A DNA stretch of 64,000 bases. It comes from Rhodanobacter sp. ANJX3. GTDB taxonomy: Bacteria > Pseudomonadota > Gammaproteobacteria > Xanthomonadales > Rhodanobacteraceae. Below the pieces are notes generated by a model, which saw only the letters and a program-made list of their open reading frames with translations, searched no databases and was not told where the DNA came from. The position numbers and the translations under genes were made by a program. This document shows positions 37,030 to 47,307 of the stretch, in pieces; the first letter of the stretch is position 1, and each line of letters opens with the position of its first letter. The stretch is from assembly GCF_014200755.1 (NCBI RefSeq), contig NZ_JACHCM010000002.1, positions 186,001 to 250,000 on the forward strand. The letters are read 5' to 3'.

Positions 37030-37956
37030 TCAAGCCGCGCGTCGAGCGGCCGCCGCCGCGCGAATGGCATCGGCATGCTCGATCAGGTCGCGCCGCTCGA
37101 GCGCGAACACGCCCATCGCGCCGACCTTGAACTCGATCCAGATAAACGGCACTTCGGGCAGCAGCGCCGCCAGCGCGTGCTCGCTTTCGCCGACCTCGAC
37201 GATCAGCAGGCCTTCGTCGGTGAGATACTCGGCCGCCTCGTCCAGCATGCGCAGGCACAGGTCCAGACCGTCCGCGCCGGAGGTCAGCCCGAGTTTGGGC
37301 TCGTGCCGGTATTCGCCCGGCAGCGCGGTGTACTCGTCTTCGGTGACGTAGGGCGGATTGGAGACGATCAGATCGTAATGCCGGCCTTCGACGCCGGCGA
37401 AGAGATCGGACTGGATCGCATGCACGCGGCCTTCCAGGTGCTGGAACACGATGTTCTCGCGTGCCAGCGACAGCGCCTCCTCGCTGATATCGACGATGTC
37501 GACCTGCCAGTCGGGGTTGTATTCGGCCATGGCAATGCCGATGCAGCCCGAGCCGGTGCAGAGATCCAGCGCTCGCTCGATCGGTCGGTGGTCCAGCCAC
37601 GGCGCAAAGCGCGACTCGATCAGCTCGGCGATCGGCGAGCGCGGCACCAGCGCGCGGCGGTCGCTCTTGAACTTCAGTCCGGCGAACCAGGTTTCACCGA
37701 CCAGGTAGGCGACCGGCAGGCGCTCGTTGACGCGGCGGTCGATCAGCGTCAGCACGGCGGCGCGCTCTTCGCTGGTCAAACGTCCCGCGCCGTAGGCCGG
37801 CGGAATATCCGGCGGCAGATGCAGACTGGCCAGCACCAGGTGGGTGGCCTCGTCGATCGGGTTGTCGTGACTGTGCCCGAAGGTCAGCCCGGCGGCCGAG
37901 AAGCGACTGGCGCCATAGCGGATGAAGTCGATGATCGAGGCGAGTTCGGCAGTCAC
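37030..37956 (-). CDS. prmB: 50S ribosomal protein L3 glutamine methyltransferase
   Basis: 308 residues. It methylates a glutamine (N5) of ribosomal protein L3 using SAM. A helical N-terminal domain (about 1-110) precedes the methyltransferase domain with LDLCTGSGCIGIAMAEY and the substrate-glutamine motif VSNPPYVTEDEY. The longer N terminus and the prmB-aroC order favour PrmB over PrmC. Start is GTG at 37956 with AGGA seven bases before. Divergent from psd, with only 82 bases between starts. Confidence 0.93.
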   Translation of the reverse strand: MTAELASIIDFIRYGASRFSAAGLTFGHSHDNPIDEATHLVLASLHLPPDIPPAYGAGRLTSEERAAVLTLIDRRVNERLPVAYLVGETWFAGLKFKSDRRALVPRSPIAELIESRFAPWLDHRPIERALDLCTGSGCIGIAMAEYNPDWQVDIVDISEEALSLARENIVFQHLEGRVHAIQSDLFAGVEGRHYDLIVSNPPYVTEDEYTALPGEYRHEPKLGLTSGADGLDLCLRMLDEAAEYLTDEGLLIVEVGESEHALAALLPEVPFIWIEFKVGAMGVFALERRDLIEHADAIRAAAAARRAA

Positions 37957-38038
37957 GGAAAATCCTGGGCAGGCGCATTCAAGGGCGGGCAGTATAAAGC
38001 CAGCGACCCGGATCGCCCGGCTTGCTTATACTGGCAGG

Positions 38039-38890
38039 ATGACCTTCAAGATCATCCTCCAGTACGTGCTGCCCCACCGCGCCCTGTCGCGAGTGGTCTA
38101 TTGGGCTACGCGCTGGACGTTCGCGCCGTGGAAAAACTGGCTGATCGGCACCATCGTGCGGAACTACCAGGTCAATATGGCCGAGGCGCTGCAGCCCGAT
38201 CCGCTGGCCTACCAGCATTTCAACGCCTTCTTTACCCGCAAGCTGCGCGCCGACGCCCGGCTTGCCGATGCCGACCCGACCACCCTGCTTTGCCCGGCCG
38301 ACGGGCGCGTCAGCCAGTCCGGCGATATCGTCGACGGGCGGATCTTCCAGGCCAAGGGCCACGATTACACCGCGGCCGAGCTGCTCGGCGACGAGGCCGC
38401 CGCGGCGCCGTATCGCAACGGCCGCTTCGTCAACGTCTATCTTTCTCCGCGCGACTACCACCGGGTGCACATGCCGATGGCCGGGCGGCTGAAGGAAACC
38501 GTGCACGTGCCCGGCCGCATCTTCAGCGTGGCGCCGTTCGCGGTCGAGGCTATTCCGCAGCTGTTCGCGCGCAACGAACGGCTGGTCTGCCATTTCGAAG
38601 GCGAGCACGGCCCGTTCGTGCTGGTGATGGTCGGCGCCATTCTGGTGTCGTCGGTCGCCACGGTGTGGGACGGTCTGGTGATTCCACCGTATGCCTCGTC
38701 GATCCGGCGCAAGTCGTTCGAAGGCCAGAACATCACGCTGGAGCGGTTCGCCGAAATGGCCCGCTTCAATATGGGCTCCACCGTGATCCTGCTGATGCCG
38801 GCGGGCATGGTCACGCTGGATGCGCTGCAGCCGCAGCAGGCGGTGCTGGTCGGTCAGCGCATCGGCCTCTGCTCAAACTCAAGCAACTAA
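38039..38890 (+). CDS. psd: phosphatidylserine decarboxylase proenzyme
   Basis: 283 residues. It converts phosphatidylserine to phosphatidylethanolamine at the inner membrane. It self-cleaves at Gly-Ser in the LGST-type motif, here FNMGSTVILL (about residues 243-252), to make the pyruvoyl group. CPADGRVSQSG and SPRDYHRVHMP hold the Asp/His processing residues. ATG at 38039 has GCAGG upstream. A terminator hairpin follows. Confidence 0.95.
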   Translation: MTFKIILQYVLPHRALSRVVYWATRWTFAPWKNWLIGTIVRNYQVNMAEALQPDPLAYQHFNAFFTRKLRADARLADADPTTLLCPADGRVSQSGDIVDGRIFQAKGHDYTAAELLGDEAAAAPYRNGRFVNVYLSPRDYHRVHMPMAGRLKETVHVPGRIFSVAPFAVEAIPQLFARNERLVCHFEGEHGPFVLVMVGAILVSSVATVWDGLVIPPYASSIRRKSFEGQNITLERFAEMARFNMGSTVILLMPAGMVTLDALQPQQAVLVGQRIGLCSNSSN

Positions 38891-38918
38891 CGCCTGAAAC
38901 CGCCGCGCGTGGAACCGC

Positions 38919-38955
38919 CTGCGTCACTCGCCAATGCGGTGACGCAGCTTTTACT
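38919..38955 (+). terminator. rho-independent terminator after psd
   Basis: CTGCGTCAC (38919-38927) pairs with GTGACGCAG (38939-38947) around an 11-base loop, followed by CTTTTACT. It is 29 bases after the psd stop. Confidence 0.75.
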
Positions 38956-38965
38956 GATTCGCCGA

Positions 38966-40456
38966 CTAGCGGCAATCGGGCAGCTTCAGCGTCTGACCGG
39001 GGCTGATCGAGTGATGCTTCAACCCATTCAGATCGGCCACTTCCTGCACGCTCGAACACTGCAACTTGCGCACGACACTGGCTAGCGAATCGCCCCGACG
39101 AACTTTGTACACCTTGTAGCGTCGTTCGGCCTTCGGCGCGGGCGAGGATGGCGTCGGTGTATAGGCAACCACCGGAATCACCGCCGTATGCAGATCGTTG
39201 GCGAGAATCGGCCACGGGCCGCTGACGCAGCGCGAGGCATAGACCCTTTCCAGCGACTTGGGCAGGTGGATGTCGCTGCCCGCCGGTTGCTGGGCCTGCG
39301 GATCCAGCCGCGGATTGAGGTTGCGCAAGGTGCGGAACCAGCCGTCATTCATGCCGTTGGACGAACCCAGGCAGACGGTGAGCTCGGACAGCGAGGCCGC
39401 GCGCTTGAGCGTGACCTTGCCCGGTGCGCCATCGACCTTGGGAAATTTCAGGTTGTAGCTGTCCGGATGCAGGAACAGCCACGCGGCCGCCAGCACCGAC
39501 GGCACGTAGTCACGCGTCTCCTGCGACAGCTGGTTGTAGATGCGCGGGTCGTAAAAACTCACCGAGGTATCGTCGCCGACCACGCGGCGCACGCGCCCTT
39601 CGCCGCCGTTGTAAGCGGCAATGGTCAGCTCGAGATTGTTGTTGAACTGGCCGAGCTGCTCGTTGATGTACTCAGCGTTGGCGCGCGCCGATTCCGACGG
39701 GTCGTAGCGCAGATCGAAGCCGCCGTCGCTGGTCAGGCCGAAGCGCGTGCCGGTGGCGTACATGAACTGCAGCGGCCCGGCCGCGCCCGAACGCGATACC
39801 GCATGCACCTTGCCGCCGGACTCTTTAGCCATGATGCCGAACAGCAGCGCTTCGGGCAGATCCGCCGCCTGGTATTGCGGCCACATTTCGAAGCGCATGT
39901 ACTGATAGTTGACGTAGGCATCCATGAGCGCCGGGCGCCACTGCGTCAACCACATTTCCAGCGCCGCCTTGACCGGCCCGTTCATCGCGATCAACTCAGA
40001 GAGTTTCTGCCCGTGCAGCAGGGTCACGCTGCGCTGCGCCTCGGGCAGACTGGCCGCGCCGGTCTTGCCTGTGGGCAGCGCGGCCTGGCTGGGATCGATA
40101 TCGCTGTCCAGATCCTGATCGCCGCCGAAGTCGCCGTCCTTGAGCCGCAGCAGATGATCGAATACCGAATAGAAGCGCTGCGAATCGCAGCCCGGCGTGC
40201 TGCCGCAGCGCGCCGCTGCCGCCTTGAGCTGATCCAGCGACTGCGTCAGCGTGATCTGCGAGGCCTGTACGTTGCCTTGACGCGACTGCTGCAGCGCCAC
40301 TTCGTAGCCCTGGCTGGCCTGGTCGAGCTGTGCGTAGAGCGCGTTGACCTGGGCACTGGGTTTGCCGGCCGCCGAGGGCGTGGTTGCACAAGCAGCAAGC
40401 AAAGTCATGGCGGCAGCGAGAGGCGCGACACGGAGGCAACGGAGAAGTACCGACAT
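38966..40456 (-). CDS. membrane-bound lytic murein transglycosylase with LysM domain
   Basis: A 496-residue lipoprotein (signal peptide ending LLAAC, Cys23). A helical N-terminal part precedes an SLT goose-lysozyme-like domain with catalytic Glu in LLFGIMAKESGGK, then SGAAGPLQFM and AYNGGEGRV. The C-terminal LysM domain (about 450-495: YKVRRGDSLASVVRKL, then SISPGQTLKL) binds peptidoglycan. The architecture is MltD-like with one LysM. It cleaves glycan strands to anhydro-muropeptides. An ATG extension up to 40636 exists but puts the signal peptide internally, so it was rejected. Confidence 0.88.
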   Translation of the reverse strand: MSVLLRCLRVAPLAAAMTLLAACATTPSAAGKPSAQVNALYAQLDQASQGYEVALQQSRQGNVQASQITLTQSLDQLKAAAARCGSTPGCDSQRFYSVFDHLLRLKDGDFGGDQDLDSDIDPSQAALPTGKTGAASLPEAQRSVTLLHGQKLSELIAMNGPVKAALEMWLTQWRPALMDAYVNYQYMRFEMWPQYQAADLPEALLFGIMAKESGGKVHAVSRSGAAGPLQFMYATGTRFGLTSDGGFDLRYDPSESARANAEYINEQLGQFNNNLELTIAAYNGGEGRVRRVVGDDTSVSFYDPRIYNQLSQETRDYVPSVLAAAWLFLHPDSYNLKFPKVDGAPGKVTLKRAASLSELTVCLGSSNGMNDGWFRTLRNLNPRLDPQAQQPAGSDIHLPKSLERVYASRCVSGPWPILANDLHTAVIPVVAYTPTPSSPAPKAERRYKVYKVRRGDSLASVVRKLQCSSVQEVADLNGLKHHSISPGQTLKLPDCR

Positions 40457-40764
40457 GGAAAGTTCGCTGGCTGCAAAGCGCCCACCATAGCCCGCACGGC
40501 GTTTTGACTCAACGACCATGGCTGCAAACGACGCGGATAACGACAGGCATCGGCTGATCGCTACAATCGAGCGGCCAACCACGGATTGCCACACCATGAA
40601 GGAAACCCCCATCGACCGCAGTAACAGACGCCGCACCCGCCCGAACGGCCCGGGCGATCATCGACCTGGCTGCAAAAAGGAATCGGAACCGACGGCTCCT
40701 GTTGGCAAACGCCGCGGCCGTTATAGGCGTTGCGACCTTGCCGGCGACGAGTGCTGAATTCGGC
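40457..40764. other. 308-base divergent intergenic region
   Basis: This lies between the transglycosylase (minus) and the membrane protein (plus). Short plus-strand frames (from ATG 40596 in one frame and TTG 40702 in the downstream frame) have no recognisable product. The frame that runs into the membrane protein has a hydrophobic RRLLLANAAAVIGVATL stretch before the chosen ATG, but it lacks a good start. I see no clear promoter. Confidence 0.4.
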
Positions 40765-42015
40765 ATGGCACGCATCGAAGTGGCTTCGGCCGACACCCCG
40801 TTCCGCGAACGCCTGCGCAGCGGCTTCGGTTACCCGCTGCGCGGCGCAGGGTTGGCCACCTGCGTCGCGCTGGCGCTGTTTCATTATGTCGGCCTGTTAC
40901 CGTCGTACATCGGCGTGCTGGCCAGGATGCTGGTATGGACCGCGACCTGGCGCTATGCCGCCACTTGCCTGCTGCACACCGCCAACGGCTACGCCGATCC
41001 ACCCGATGTCGGCGTGGACAGCGGCGACGCCAGCGCCTGGGGGCTCACCGCCATCCATCTGCTGGTGGTGGCGTTTTGCGTGCTGGCGATCGTGTTCTAT
41101 CCGCATGCGCTGCTGCCGCTGCTGATCCTGTTTGCGCTGGTGCTGCCGGCGATCGACATGTCGCTGGCATTCGACGGCAATATGGCGCTGGCGATCAACC
41201 CGTTGAACTGGGCTCGCGTAATCGGCGCCTTCGGCAGCGCGTATCTGGTTCCGGTGGCGATCAATGGGCTGCTGGCCATCACGATCGTCATCGCATCGAT
41301 CACCACCGCCTTTTTGCCGCAGATCCTGGCGCTGCCGCTGTTCGCCTTTGCCTACAGCTATCTCGCCGTGCTGGCCTTCCATCTGATGGGGGTACTTATT
41401 CATCAGCGCCATGAGCGTTTCGGACTGGAGCCCGAAGCGCCACGGCTGGCCAAGGCCGTCGGACAAGATGCCGATGAAGATTTGCTGGCGCAGGTCGAAG
41501 CGCTGGCGTCGGACGATCCGATGGCGGCCACGTCGCTGCTGGTGGCGCGCATGCAGAATCGCGTGGCGCCGACGCCGCTGCATCTGGCGTATCGACGGCT
41601 GCTTCAGCAGCAGGGTTTTCGCGACGGCCTGCTGGTGCACGGACAGATATGGATGGCTTCGCTGATGGCCCAGGGCGAAGCCAAACGCGCGCTGGGCGTG
41701 CTGCAGGAGTGCTGCGGCATCGACGCGCATTTCATTCCCGACGACCCGCGCACCTGCCGCGAACTGGCCGATCTGTCGGCGCGGCTGGGCATGCGCCGGC
41801 TGGCGCTTCATCTCGGCCGCGGATTTCTCAACACGTGGCCGCGCGACACCGATGCACCGCATGTCGGCCTGCTGGCCGCGCGCCTGTTGGCCGACGAGCC
41901 CGAGCACAAAAGCGAAGCGGCACAGCTATTGGATAGCCTGGCTTGCGCGTGGCCGGAACACCCGCTGCACGCAGAAATCGGCCTGCAGCGATCGCGCCTG
42001 GCGCGCACGCCATGA
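40765..42015 (+). CDS. multi-pass membrane protein with a cytosolic helical tail
   Basis: 416 residues, family unassigned (DUF4013-like at most). The first half has about six hydrophobic helices (about 30-215, for example [22 protein letters not shown]). The second half (about 225-416) is soluble and helical with TPR-like periodicity ([19 protein letters not shown] and onward). ATG at 40765 was preferred because the upstream frame has only TTG starts. The stop overlaps the greB ATG by four bases (ATGA), so greB translation is coupled to it. Confidence 0.7.
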   Translation: MARIEVASADTPFRERLRSGFGYPLRGAGLATCVALALFHYVGLLPSYIGVLARMLVWTATWRYAATCLLHTANGYADPPDVGVDSGDASAWGLTAIHLLVVAFCVLAIVFYPHALLPLLILFALVLPAIDMSLAFDGNMALAINPLNWARVIGAFGSAYLVPVAINGLLAITIVIASITTAFLPQILALPLFAFAYSYLAVLAFHLMGVLIHQRHERFGLEPEAPRLAKAVGQDADEDLLAQVEALASDDPMAATSLLVARMQNRVAPTPLHLAYRRLLQQQGFRDGLLVHGQIWMASLMAQGEAKRALGVLQECCGIDAHFIPDDPRTCRELADLSARLGMRRLALHLGRGFLNTWPRDTDAPHVGLLAARLLADEPEHKSEAAQLLDSLACAWPEHPLHAEIGLQRSRLARTP

Positions 42016-42512
42016 GCCGCTGGCGCCCGCCGTCACCCCGCTCCACCGCGATCATCACCCGCGAGGGTTTCGAGCGGCTGAAGGCCGAGCTCGATCACCT
42101 GTGGCACGTGCTGCGGCCGCAGGTGGTGAAGGCTCTGGCCGCCGCGGCAGCCGAAGGCGATCGTTCGGAAAACGCCGAATACATCTATCGCAAAAAGCAG
42201 CTGGGTGAAATCGACCGGCGGGCGCGCTATCTGAGCAAGCGCATTCCCGATCTGAAAGTCGCGGAAGGACTGCCGGGCGATCCGGGCCTGGTGTTTTTCG
42301 GCGCGCGCATCGAACTGGAAAACGTCGATACCGGCGAGATCGTCCACTACCGGATCGTCGGGCCGGACGAGACCGACGCCAAGCGTGGGTGGATCAGTAT
42401 CGACTCGCCGCTGGCGCGTGCCGCGCTGAAGCGACGTGTCGACGACGAGTTCAACGTGGAATTGCCGCATGGTCCGGCAGCGTTCGCCATTATCGGCATC
42501 GAATACGCCTGA
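42012..42512 (+). CDS. greB: transcription elongation factor GreB
   Basis: 166 residues. It rescues backtracked RNA polymerase by stimulating transcript cleavage. An N-terminal coiled coil inserts into the secondary channel, with [17 protein letters not shown] carrying the acidic tip residues, and a C-terminal FKBP-like globular domain follows ([20 protein letters not shown]). The [14 protein letters not shown] run and the C-terminal blocks fit GreB rather than GreA. ATGA overlap with the preceding membrane-protein gene. Confidence 0.93.
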   Translation: MSRWRPPSPRSTAIITREGFERLKAELDHLWHVLRPQVVKALAAAAAEGDRSENAEYIYRKKQLGEIDRRARYLSKRIPDLKVAEGLPGDPGLVFFGARIELENVDTGEIVHYRIVGPDETDAKRGWISIDSPLARAALKRRVDDEFNVELPHGPAAFAIIGIEYA

Positions 42513-42566
42513 AGGCGGCCGCTGGAAGGTGACGCCCGCGACGATTGCCGCAGGCGTCGAAAGCGA

Positions 42567-43079
42567 CTATTGAGCGCCGTTCAGTTCCTGCTGCAGCGCG
42601 CCGATCTGCTCCTCGTGTGCTTCGTAGAAGCTGACATTGGCCGGGTTGATCCGGCTCTTATCCATATACTGCGCCGCTTCCGGATGGCTCTTGGCCTGCA
42701 CGGCCATACCCGCATTCATCAGCGCAAAGTTCGCCAGCAGAAATTCGCGCGGCGTGAAGCCGTACTTCTGCAGCAACGGCGCCACGCGCTTGTCCTGCGC
42801 CACCGGCAGGTTGGCCAGATCGTCCAGGCTGTGCACGTTGGAAAAATCCTTCGGCTGCTCCGGATTGATGTGCAGGTCGTGCGCTTCCTTGGTCGCACCG
42901 ACGAGCCGCTTGAAGTTGTCTTCGTTCAAGCTGTAATTCTCGATCGCCTGCTTGTCTTCCGGCGAAAAGACCGGAACCTGCTGCGCCTGCGACCAGAGCG
43001 GGGCCATCGCCAGCATGCCGCCGAGCAATAACAGCAGCGGTCGCCTAAAGCGCTTGTTTACCGTCGTACGTGTTTTCAT
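42567..43079 (-). CDS. secreted protein of unknown function
   Basis: 170 residues. Signal peptide about 1-31 (FRRPLLLLLGGMLAMAPLWSQ). The mature part is helical and charged, without cysteine: FSPEDKQAIENYSLNEDNFKRL, then VHSLDDLANLP, then a YGFTPREFLLANFALMNAG helix. I recall similar proteins as hypothetical in Xanthomonadales but cannot name a family. A strong AGGAG precedes ATG. 82 bases after the DUF3025 gene on the same strand. Confidence 0.7.
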   Translation of the reverse strand: MKTRTTVNKRFRRPLLLLLGGMLAMAPLWSQAQQVPVFSPEDKQAIENYSLNEDNFKRLVGATKEAHDLHINPEQPKDFSNVHSLDDLANLPVAQDKRVAPLLQKYGFTPREFLLANFALMNAGMAVQAKSHPEAAQYMDKSRINPANVSFYEAHEEQIGALQQELNGAQ

Positions 43080-43161
43080 CAAACGCTCCTGGTTGGTTTC
43101 GGTGAACGCAGAGCCTAGCATCGGCGCATTTAGTCAGTGTGAGCGTGGAGCAACGCCTGGT

Positions 43162-43974
43162 TCAGGCCAGACGCAAGGCGTCGGGATACTCGCGGTCCGC
43201 CCGCCGCGGCTGGTAGCAGTCCGCGCTGCGATGGAACGCCTCGTTATCGCCCTGCGGATGCCAGCCCGGAATGCCCGATAGCGGCAGCGGCCGCAGCTCC
43301 AACGGATCGCACAGCAGCTGTCCACTCATCACGGCATCGACGCAGGCGCGATGCACATCCGCCATGTCCATCGTGGTCGTCGGCTGGAAGACCAGCGCCT
43401 TGCCGACCAGCAGCTTGTCCGGGCTCAGCGCGTGCTCCAGCAGCGCATGGCCGAACACTTCCACTTCGATGCTGCCGTCGAGCCAAGCCCGCCGCCGATT
43501 CCAGAACAGGCCATACCAGTCGTGCGCATTCCACAGCGCCAGCAGCGCGGGGTCGCGCACGGCGACGATCACACCGGCTTCGTCGAAGTGGGTCATCGCG
43601 TACTGCGGGCGCGAGCGCTGTTTAGGCCCCATGCGTGCGATCTCGTCGACCTGACGTCGATTCAACGCCTGCTTCAACGCCGGATGGCGCAGCCAGATCA
43701 GCGCATTGAGCAGGTCGTGCCAGTTGCCCTCACGGGTGGCAATTTCACCGCGCTCGGCGATGCGCTGTTCGTAGTGCATGCCATCGGCTAGCAGGTCGGG
43801 CGTCTGCGCTACGAAACGGACGCCAGCGTCCCTCGGTAGGGCATCGTTCAACGCATCGATGGACGGCCATTCGATGCCTTCCAGCTTCGCCGCATGCTCG
43901 CGCCACGCCGCCAGCGGCTGCCGCGCAAACGCGGCCGCATCGACCGTCCCGCGCGCCGGCGCGTGATAGCGCAT
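43162..43974 (-). CDS. DUF3025 protein
   Basis: 270 residues, soluble. The WHDLLNALIWLRHPALKQALN and HDWYGLFWNRR blocks, a central THFDEAGVIV and the C-terminal LPLSGIPGWHPQGDNEAFH are the conserved parts of DUF3025. No catalytic role is known. It starts three bases after the rimO stop, so it is co-transcribed with rimO. Confidence 0.85.
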   Translation of the reverse strand: MRYHAPARGTVDAAAFARQPLAAWREHAAKLEGIEWPSIDALNDALPRDAGVRFVAQTPDLLADGMHYEQRIAERGEIATREGNWHDLLNALIWLRHPALKQALNRRQVDEIARMGPKQRSRPQYAMTHFDEAGVIVAVRDPALLALWNAHDWYGLFWNRRRAWLDGSIEVEVFGHALLEHALSPDKLLVGKALVFQPTTTMDMADVHRACVDAVMSGQLLCDPLELRPLPLSGIPGWHPQGDNEAFHRSADCYQPRRADREYPDALRLA

Positions 43975-43977
43975 GGA

Positions 43978-45315
43978 TCAGCCGACGAGGCGGGCGTGCA
44001 GGTCGTGATCGTCGGCGGACTCGACGACCACGTCGACAAACTGACCCGGGCGCAGCTTCTGACCGTCCGCAATGATGACGGTGCCATCGATTTCCGGCGC
44101 ATCGGCGGCCGAACGCGCGATTGCACCGTCCTTGCCGGCTTCGTCGACCAGCACCTTGATGGTGCGACCGATTTTCTGCTGCAGCTTGGCCGCGGAAATC
44201 TCCGCCTGCACCATCATGAACTGCTCGAGGCGATCTTCCTTCAGCTCTTCGGAAACCGGATCGGGCAGCTCGTTGGCCTTGGCGCCGTCGACCGGCGAAT
44301 AGGCGAACGCACCGACGCGATCGAGCTTGGCCTCACGCAGAAAATCGAGCAGCTCCTCGAACTCGGCGTCGGTCTCGCCGGGAAAGCCGACGATGAAGGT
44401 GCTGCGAATCGTCAGATCCGGCACGACCTTGCGCCAGTTGTTGATGCGCTCCAGCGTGCGGTCGATATTGCCCGGCCGCTTCATCAGCTTGAGGATGCGC
44501 GGGCTGGCGTGCTGGAACGGAATATCCAGATACGGCAGCAATTTTCCTTCTGCCATCAGCGGCATGATTTCGTCGACGTGCGGGTACGGGTAGACGTAAT
44601 GCAACCGCGACCACACGCCCAGCTCCGACAGGCCTTCGCACAGTTCGGTCATGCGCGTGCGGTAGGTCTTGTCGCGCCACGGGCGCTCGGCGTATTTCAG
44701 ATCCACACCGTAGGCACTGGTGTCCTGCGAGATGACCAGCAGCTCCTTGACGCCGCCCTTCACCAGACGCTCGGCTTCCAGCAGCACTTCGTCGACCGGG
44801 CGCGAGACGAGATTGCCGCGCATCGACGGAATGATGCAAAAGCTGCAGCGGTGGTTGCAGCCTTCGGAAATTTTCAGATAGGCGTAGTGCTTGGGCGTGA
44901 GCTTCACGCCTGTGTCCGGCACGATATCGAGGAACTTGTTGCGCATCGGCGGCAGCGCCTTGTGCACCGCCGTCATCACGCTGGCGTAGTCCTGCGGACC
45001 GCTGATCGACAGCACGTCAGGATAGGCCTCGCGGATCAGGCTCTCGCGCTTGCCCAGGCAGCCGGTGACGATCACCTTGCCGTTCTCGTGCAAGGCCTCG
45101 CCGATCGCGTCCAGCGACTCCTGCACGGCCGAATCGATAAAGCCGCAGGTGTTCACCACCACCGCGTCGGCGGCGTTGTAGCTGGGCACGATCTCGTAGC
45201 CCTCGACCTTGAGCTGGGTGAGGATGCGCTCGGAATCGACCAGCGCCTTGGGGCAACCCAGGCTGACGAAACCGATTTTTTGCGTGCTCGTGGAGGGGCT
45301 GGCTGAGGCGGGCAT
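43978..45315 (-). CDS. rimO: ribosomal protein S12 methylthiotransferase
   Basis: A 445-residue radical-SAM enzyme that methylthiolates Asp89 of ribosomal protein S12. The N-terminal UPF0004 domain binds one [4Fe-4S] cluster with Cys21 (SLGCPKA), Cys57 (NTCGF) and Cys86 (TGCLG). The radical SAM cluster is Cys153, 157 and 160 (CNHRCSFC). A C-terminal TRAM domain follows (about 375-440). ATG at 45315 is the family start; the frame runs further upstream across 45316-46200 without homology. Confidence 0.96.
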   Translation of the reverse strand: MPASASPSTSTQKIGFVSLGCPKALVDSERILTQLKVEGYEIVPSYNAADAVVVNTCGFIDSAVQESLDAIGEALHENGKVIVTGCLGKRESLIREAYPDVLSISGPQDYASVMTAVHKALPPMRNKFLDIVPDTGVKLTPKHYAYLKISEGCNHRCSFCIIPSMRGNLVSRPVDEVLLEAERLVKGGVKELLVISQDTSAYGVDLKYAERPWRDKTYRTRMTELCEGLSELGVWSRLHYVYPYPHVDEIMPLMAEGKLLPYLDIPFQHASPRILKLMKRPGNIDRTLERINNWRKVVPDLTIRSTFIVGFPGETDAEFEELLDFLREAKLDRVGAFAYSPVDGAKANELPDPVSEELKEDRLEQFMMVQAEISAAKLQQKIGRTIKVLVDEAGKDGAIARSAADAPEIDGTVIIADGQKLRPGQFVDVVVESADDHDLHARLVG

Positions 45316-45522
45316 GGGCTGGAAACGTGATGGCAAGACTGCGTATTGTACCCCGCGCGCCGCGTCCATCGGCCGCAGCACCTTGCGACGACGAATGTCT
45401 AACATGCCCGGGCGGTGCCTCGCGCTAGACTTCGCGCATTCGATCCACCGTTTCGTCGGCATCGCTTCCCTGCTCTCCATGCGATGCCACCGATACCCCC
45501 CAACCACAGCACAGGACAACTC

Positions 45523-46182
45523 ATGGGCCAGTTCATCAAGCTTGAAAGCGGCAATACCACTATCGACGCCTATCTGGCGGAACCCGCGGGCAAATCCAAG
45601 GGCGGTATCGTGGTGATCCAGGAGATCTTCGGCGTCAACAGCCACATCCGCGACGTCACCGATCGCTTTGCCCAGGCCGGCTATACCGCCATCGCACCGG
45701 CGCTGTTCGATCACGCCGAGAAAAACGTCGAGCTGAATTACGACGAAGCCGGCATGAAGGCCGGTATCGATCTGGTCGGCAAGGTCGGCTTCGACCAGCC
45801 GATCCAGGACGTCGAAGCCGCCGCCAAGCGTATTGCCGGCGCGGGTAAAGTCGGCACCGTCGGCTTCTGCTGGGGCGGCAGCGTGGCGTACCTGTCGGCG
45901 ATCAAGCTGGGCCTGCCGGGCGTGAGCTACTACGGCGGGCGCAACGTCATGTTCGTCGACCTGCAGGCCAAGGCGCCGCTGCTGTTCCACTACGGCGAAC
46001 GCGACGCGCATATCAGCGCCGACGATCGCGCCAAGGTGCAGGCCGCCAATCCGGATGCCGGCTTCTACGTCTACGACGCCGACCATGGCTTCAACTGCGA
46101 CCAGCGCGGCAGCTACGACGCGAGCGCCGCCAAGCTGGCGATGGAGCGCACGCTGGCCTTCTTCGAGAAGAACCTGGCGTGA
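45523..46182 (+). CDS. dienelactone hydrolase family protein
   Basis: A 219-residue alpha/beta hydrolase. The catalytic triad is seen as Cys116 in GFCWGGS, Asp161 in GERDAH and His188 in [27 protein letters not shown] is the usual N-terminal block. The classic substrate is dienelactone from chlorocatechol degradation, but most chromosomal members act on unknown esters. It is the first gene of the operon leading to pyroglutamate genes; the following HIT start overlaps its stop by four bases (GTGA). Confidence 0.9.
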   Translation: MGQFIKLESGNTTIDAYLAEPAGKSKGGIVVIQEIFGVNSHIRDVTDRFAQAGYTAIAPALFDHAEKNVELNYDEAGMKAGIDLVGKVGFDQPIQDVEAAAKRIAGAGKVGTVGFCWGGSVAYLSAIKLGLPGVSYYGGRNVMFVDLQAKAPLLFHYGERDAHISADDRAKVQAANPDAGFYVYDADHGFNCDQRGSYDASAAKLAMERTLAFFEKNLA

Positions 46183-46604
46183 TCGATCGGCATTTCGCAC
46201 TCGATGCGCGACTGGCAGCCGACACGGTCGGCGTGATGTCGCTCCCGCTGTGCGACGTGCTGCTGATGAACGACGCGCGCTACGCGTGGCTGGTGCTGGT
46301 ACCGCGCCGCACCGGCCTGGTCGAAATCACCGATCTGGCCATTGAGGACCAGGCAACGCTGTGGCAGGAAGTCGACCGCGCCACCGCCGCCCTGCGCGCG
46401 GTGGCGCCCTGCGACAAGCTCAACCTCGGCGCGCTGGGCAATATCGTGCGCCAGCTGCATATTCATCTGGTGGCGCGTATCGAGGGCGACGCCGCATGGC
46501 CCGGCCCGGTATGGGGCCATGGCAAGGCCGAGACGTACGGCGCGCCAGCGCTGAACGAACGAGTCGAGGCACTGCGTGACGCGCTCGGCGGCACCGCCCA
46601 TTAG
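46179..46604 (+). CDS. HIT-domain nucleotide hydrolase-like protein
   Basis: A 141-residue HIT family protein. The active-site motif reads [10 protein letters not shown], so the first His of H-x-H-x-H is Gln92 with His94 and His96 kept; I recall the Gln form as common in bacterial HIT proteins of this group. WPGPVWG is conserved downstream. It would hydrolyse Ap4A-like or nucleoside phosphoramidate substrates. Start is GTG at 46179, overlapping the dienelactone hydrolase stop; the next gene starts inside it. Confidence 0.87.
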   Translation: MIDRHFALDARLAADTVGVMSLPLCDVLLMNDARYAWLVLVPRRTGLVEITDLAIEDQATLWQEVDRATAALRAVAPCDKLNLGALGNIVRQLHIHLVARIEGDAAWPGPVWGHGKAETYGAPALNERVEALRDALGGTAH

Positions 46605-47307
46605 CGCCGTGCCGCCTGCCGTGCAGTGGGAGGCGATGGCGGAGAACGCCCTGCTGTTGCGCTTCGGCGACACGATCGATAGTTCCCTCAACACCTGCGT
46701 CCATGCGGCTACCGCGCATCTGCGAGAGCGGCTGCCGACACTGGAATATGTGCCGGCCTATGCCAGCGTGCTGCTGCGTTTCGATCCCGCGCATTGGCCT
46801 GCGCTCGAAGAACGCTCGCCGCATCAGCAGCTGGGCGATGCCGTTATCGCCGCGCTGGCCGACCTGTCGACGGCAGCGACCGCATCTGCGCTGATCGAGA
46901 TACCCGTGCTCTACGACGGCCCCGATCTGACCGACGTTGCCGCGCTCACCGGCTTTTCCATCGAGGACGTCATCGTGCGCCACGGCGCGGTGGAATATCG
47001 AGTGGCGATGCTCGGCTTCGCGCCAGGCTTTCCCTATCTGCTCGGACTGGATCCGGCACTTGCCGTACCGCGCCGGACCGATCCGCGCCAGCGAGTGCCC
47101 GCCGGCAGCGTCGCCATCGGTGGCCGACAGACCGGTATCTATCCCACTGAATTGCCCGGCGGCTGGCAGCTGATCGGACGCACCCCGCTGCAGCTGTTCG
47201 ATGTCGCCGCCGATGTTCCATCGCTGCTGGCCGCCGGCGATCGGGTTCGGTTCCGCGCGATCGATCGGGCGACCTTTCAGCAGATCGCCAAAGCGCGATC
47301 CGCATGA
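46576..47307 (+). CDS. pxpB: 5-oxoprolinase subunit PxpB (KipI-like)
   Basis: 243 residues. With PxpC and PxpA it forms the ATP-dependent 5-oxoprolinase that opens pyroglutamate to glutamate. The cyclophilin-like C-terminal domain carries [16 protein letters not shown] and [17 protein letters not shown], the defining blocks. GTG at 46576 has GAGG six bases upstream and overlaps the HIT gene by 29 bases; a GTG at 46609 has no Shine-Dalgarno. The stop overlaps pxpC by four bases. Confidence 0.93.
   Translation: MTRSAAPPISAVPPAVQWEAMAENALLLRFGDTIDSSLNTCVHAATAHLRERLPTLEYVPAYASVLLRFDPAHWPALEERSPHQQLGDAVIAALADLSTAATASALIEIPVLYDGPDLTDVAALTGFSIEDVIVRHGAVEYRVAMLGFAPGFPYLLGLDPALAVPRRTDPRQRVPAGSVAIGGRQTGIYPTELPGGWQLIGRTPLQLFDVAADVPSLLAAGDRVRFRAIDRATFQQIAKARSA

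Noticed and set aside
36997..39006. 669-codon plus-strand ORF spanning prmB and psd
   Set aside because: It runs antisense to prmB and out of frame with psd; no domain recognised.
40518..40884. TetR-like helix ([10 protein letters not shown]) on the minus strand and a short plus ORF with ATG 40596
   Set aside because: The similarity is short and the frame is antisense to the membrane-protein gene; no complete helix-turn-helix can be built.
42513..42566. GACGCC/GGCGTC inverted repeat between greB and the next convergent gene as a terminator
   Set aside because: Only six paired bases with a long loop and no U tract.
45316..46200. N-terminal extension of rimO to 740 codons
   Set aside because: The extra ~295 codons lie antisense to the dienelactone hydrolase gene and beyond any RimO start.
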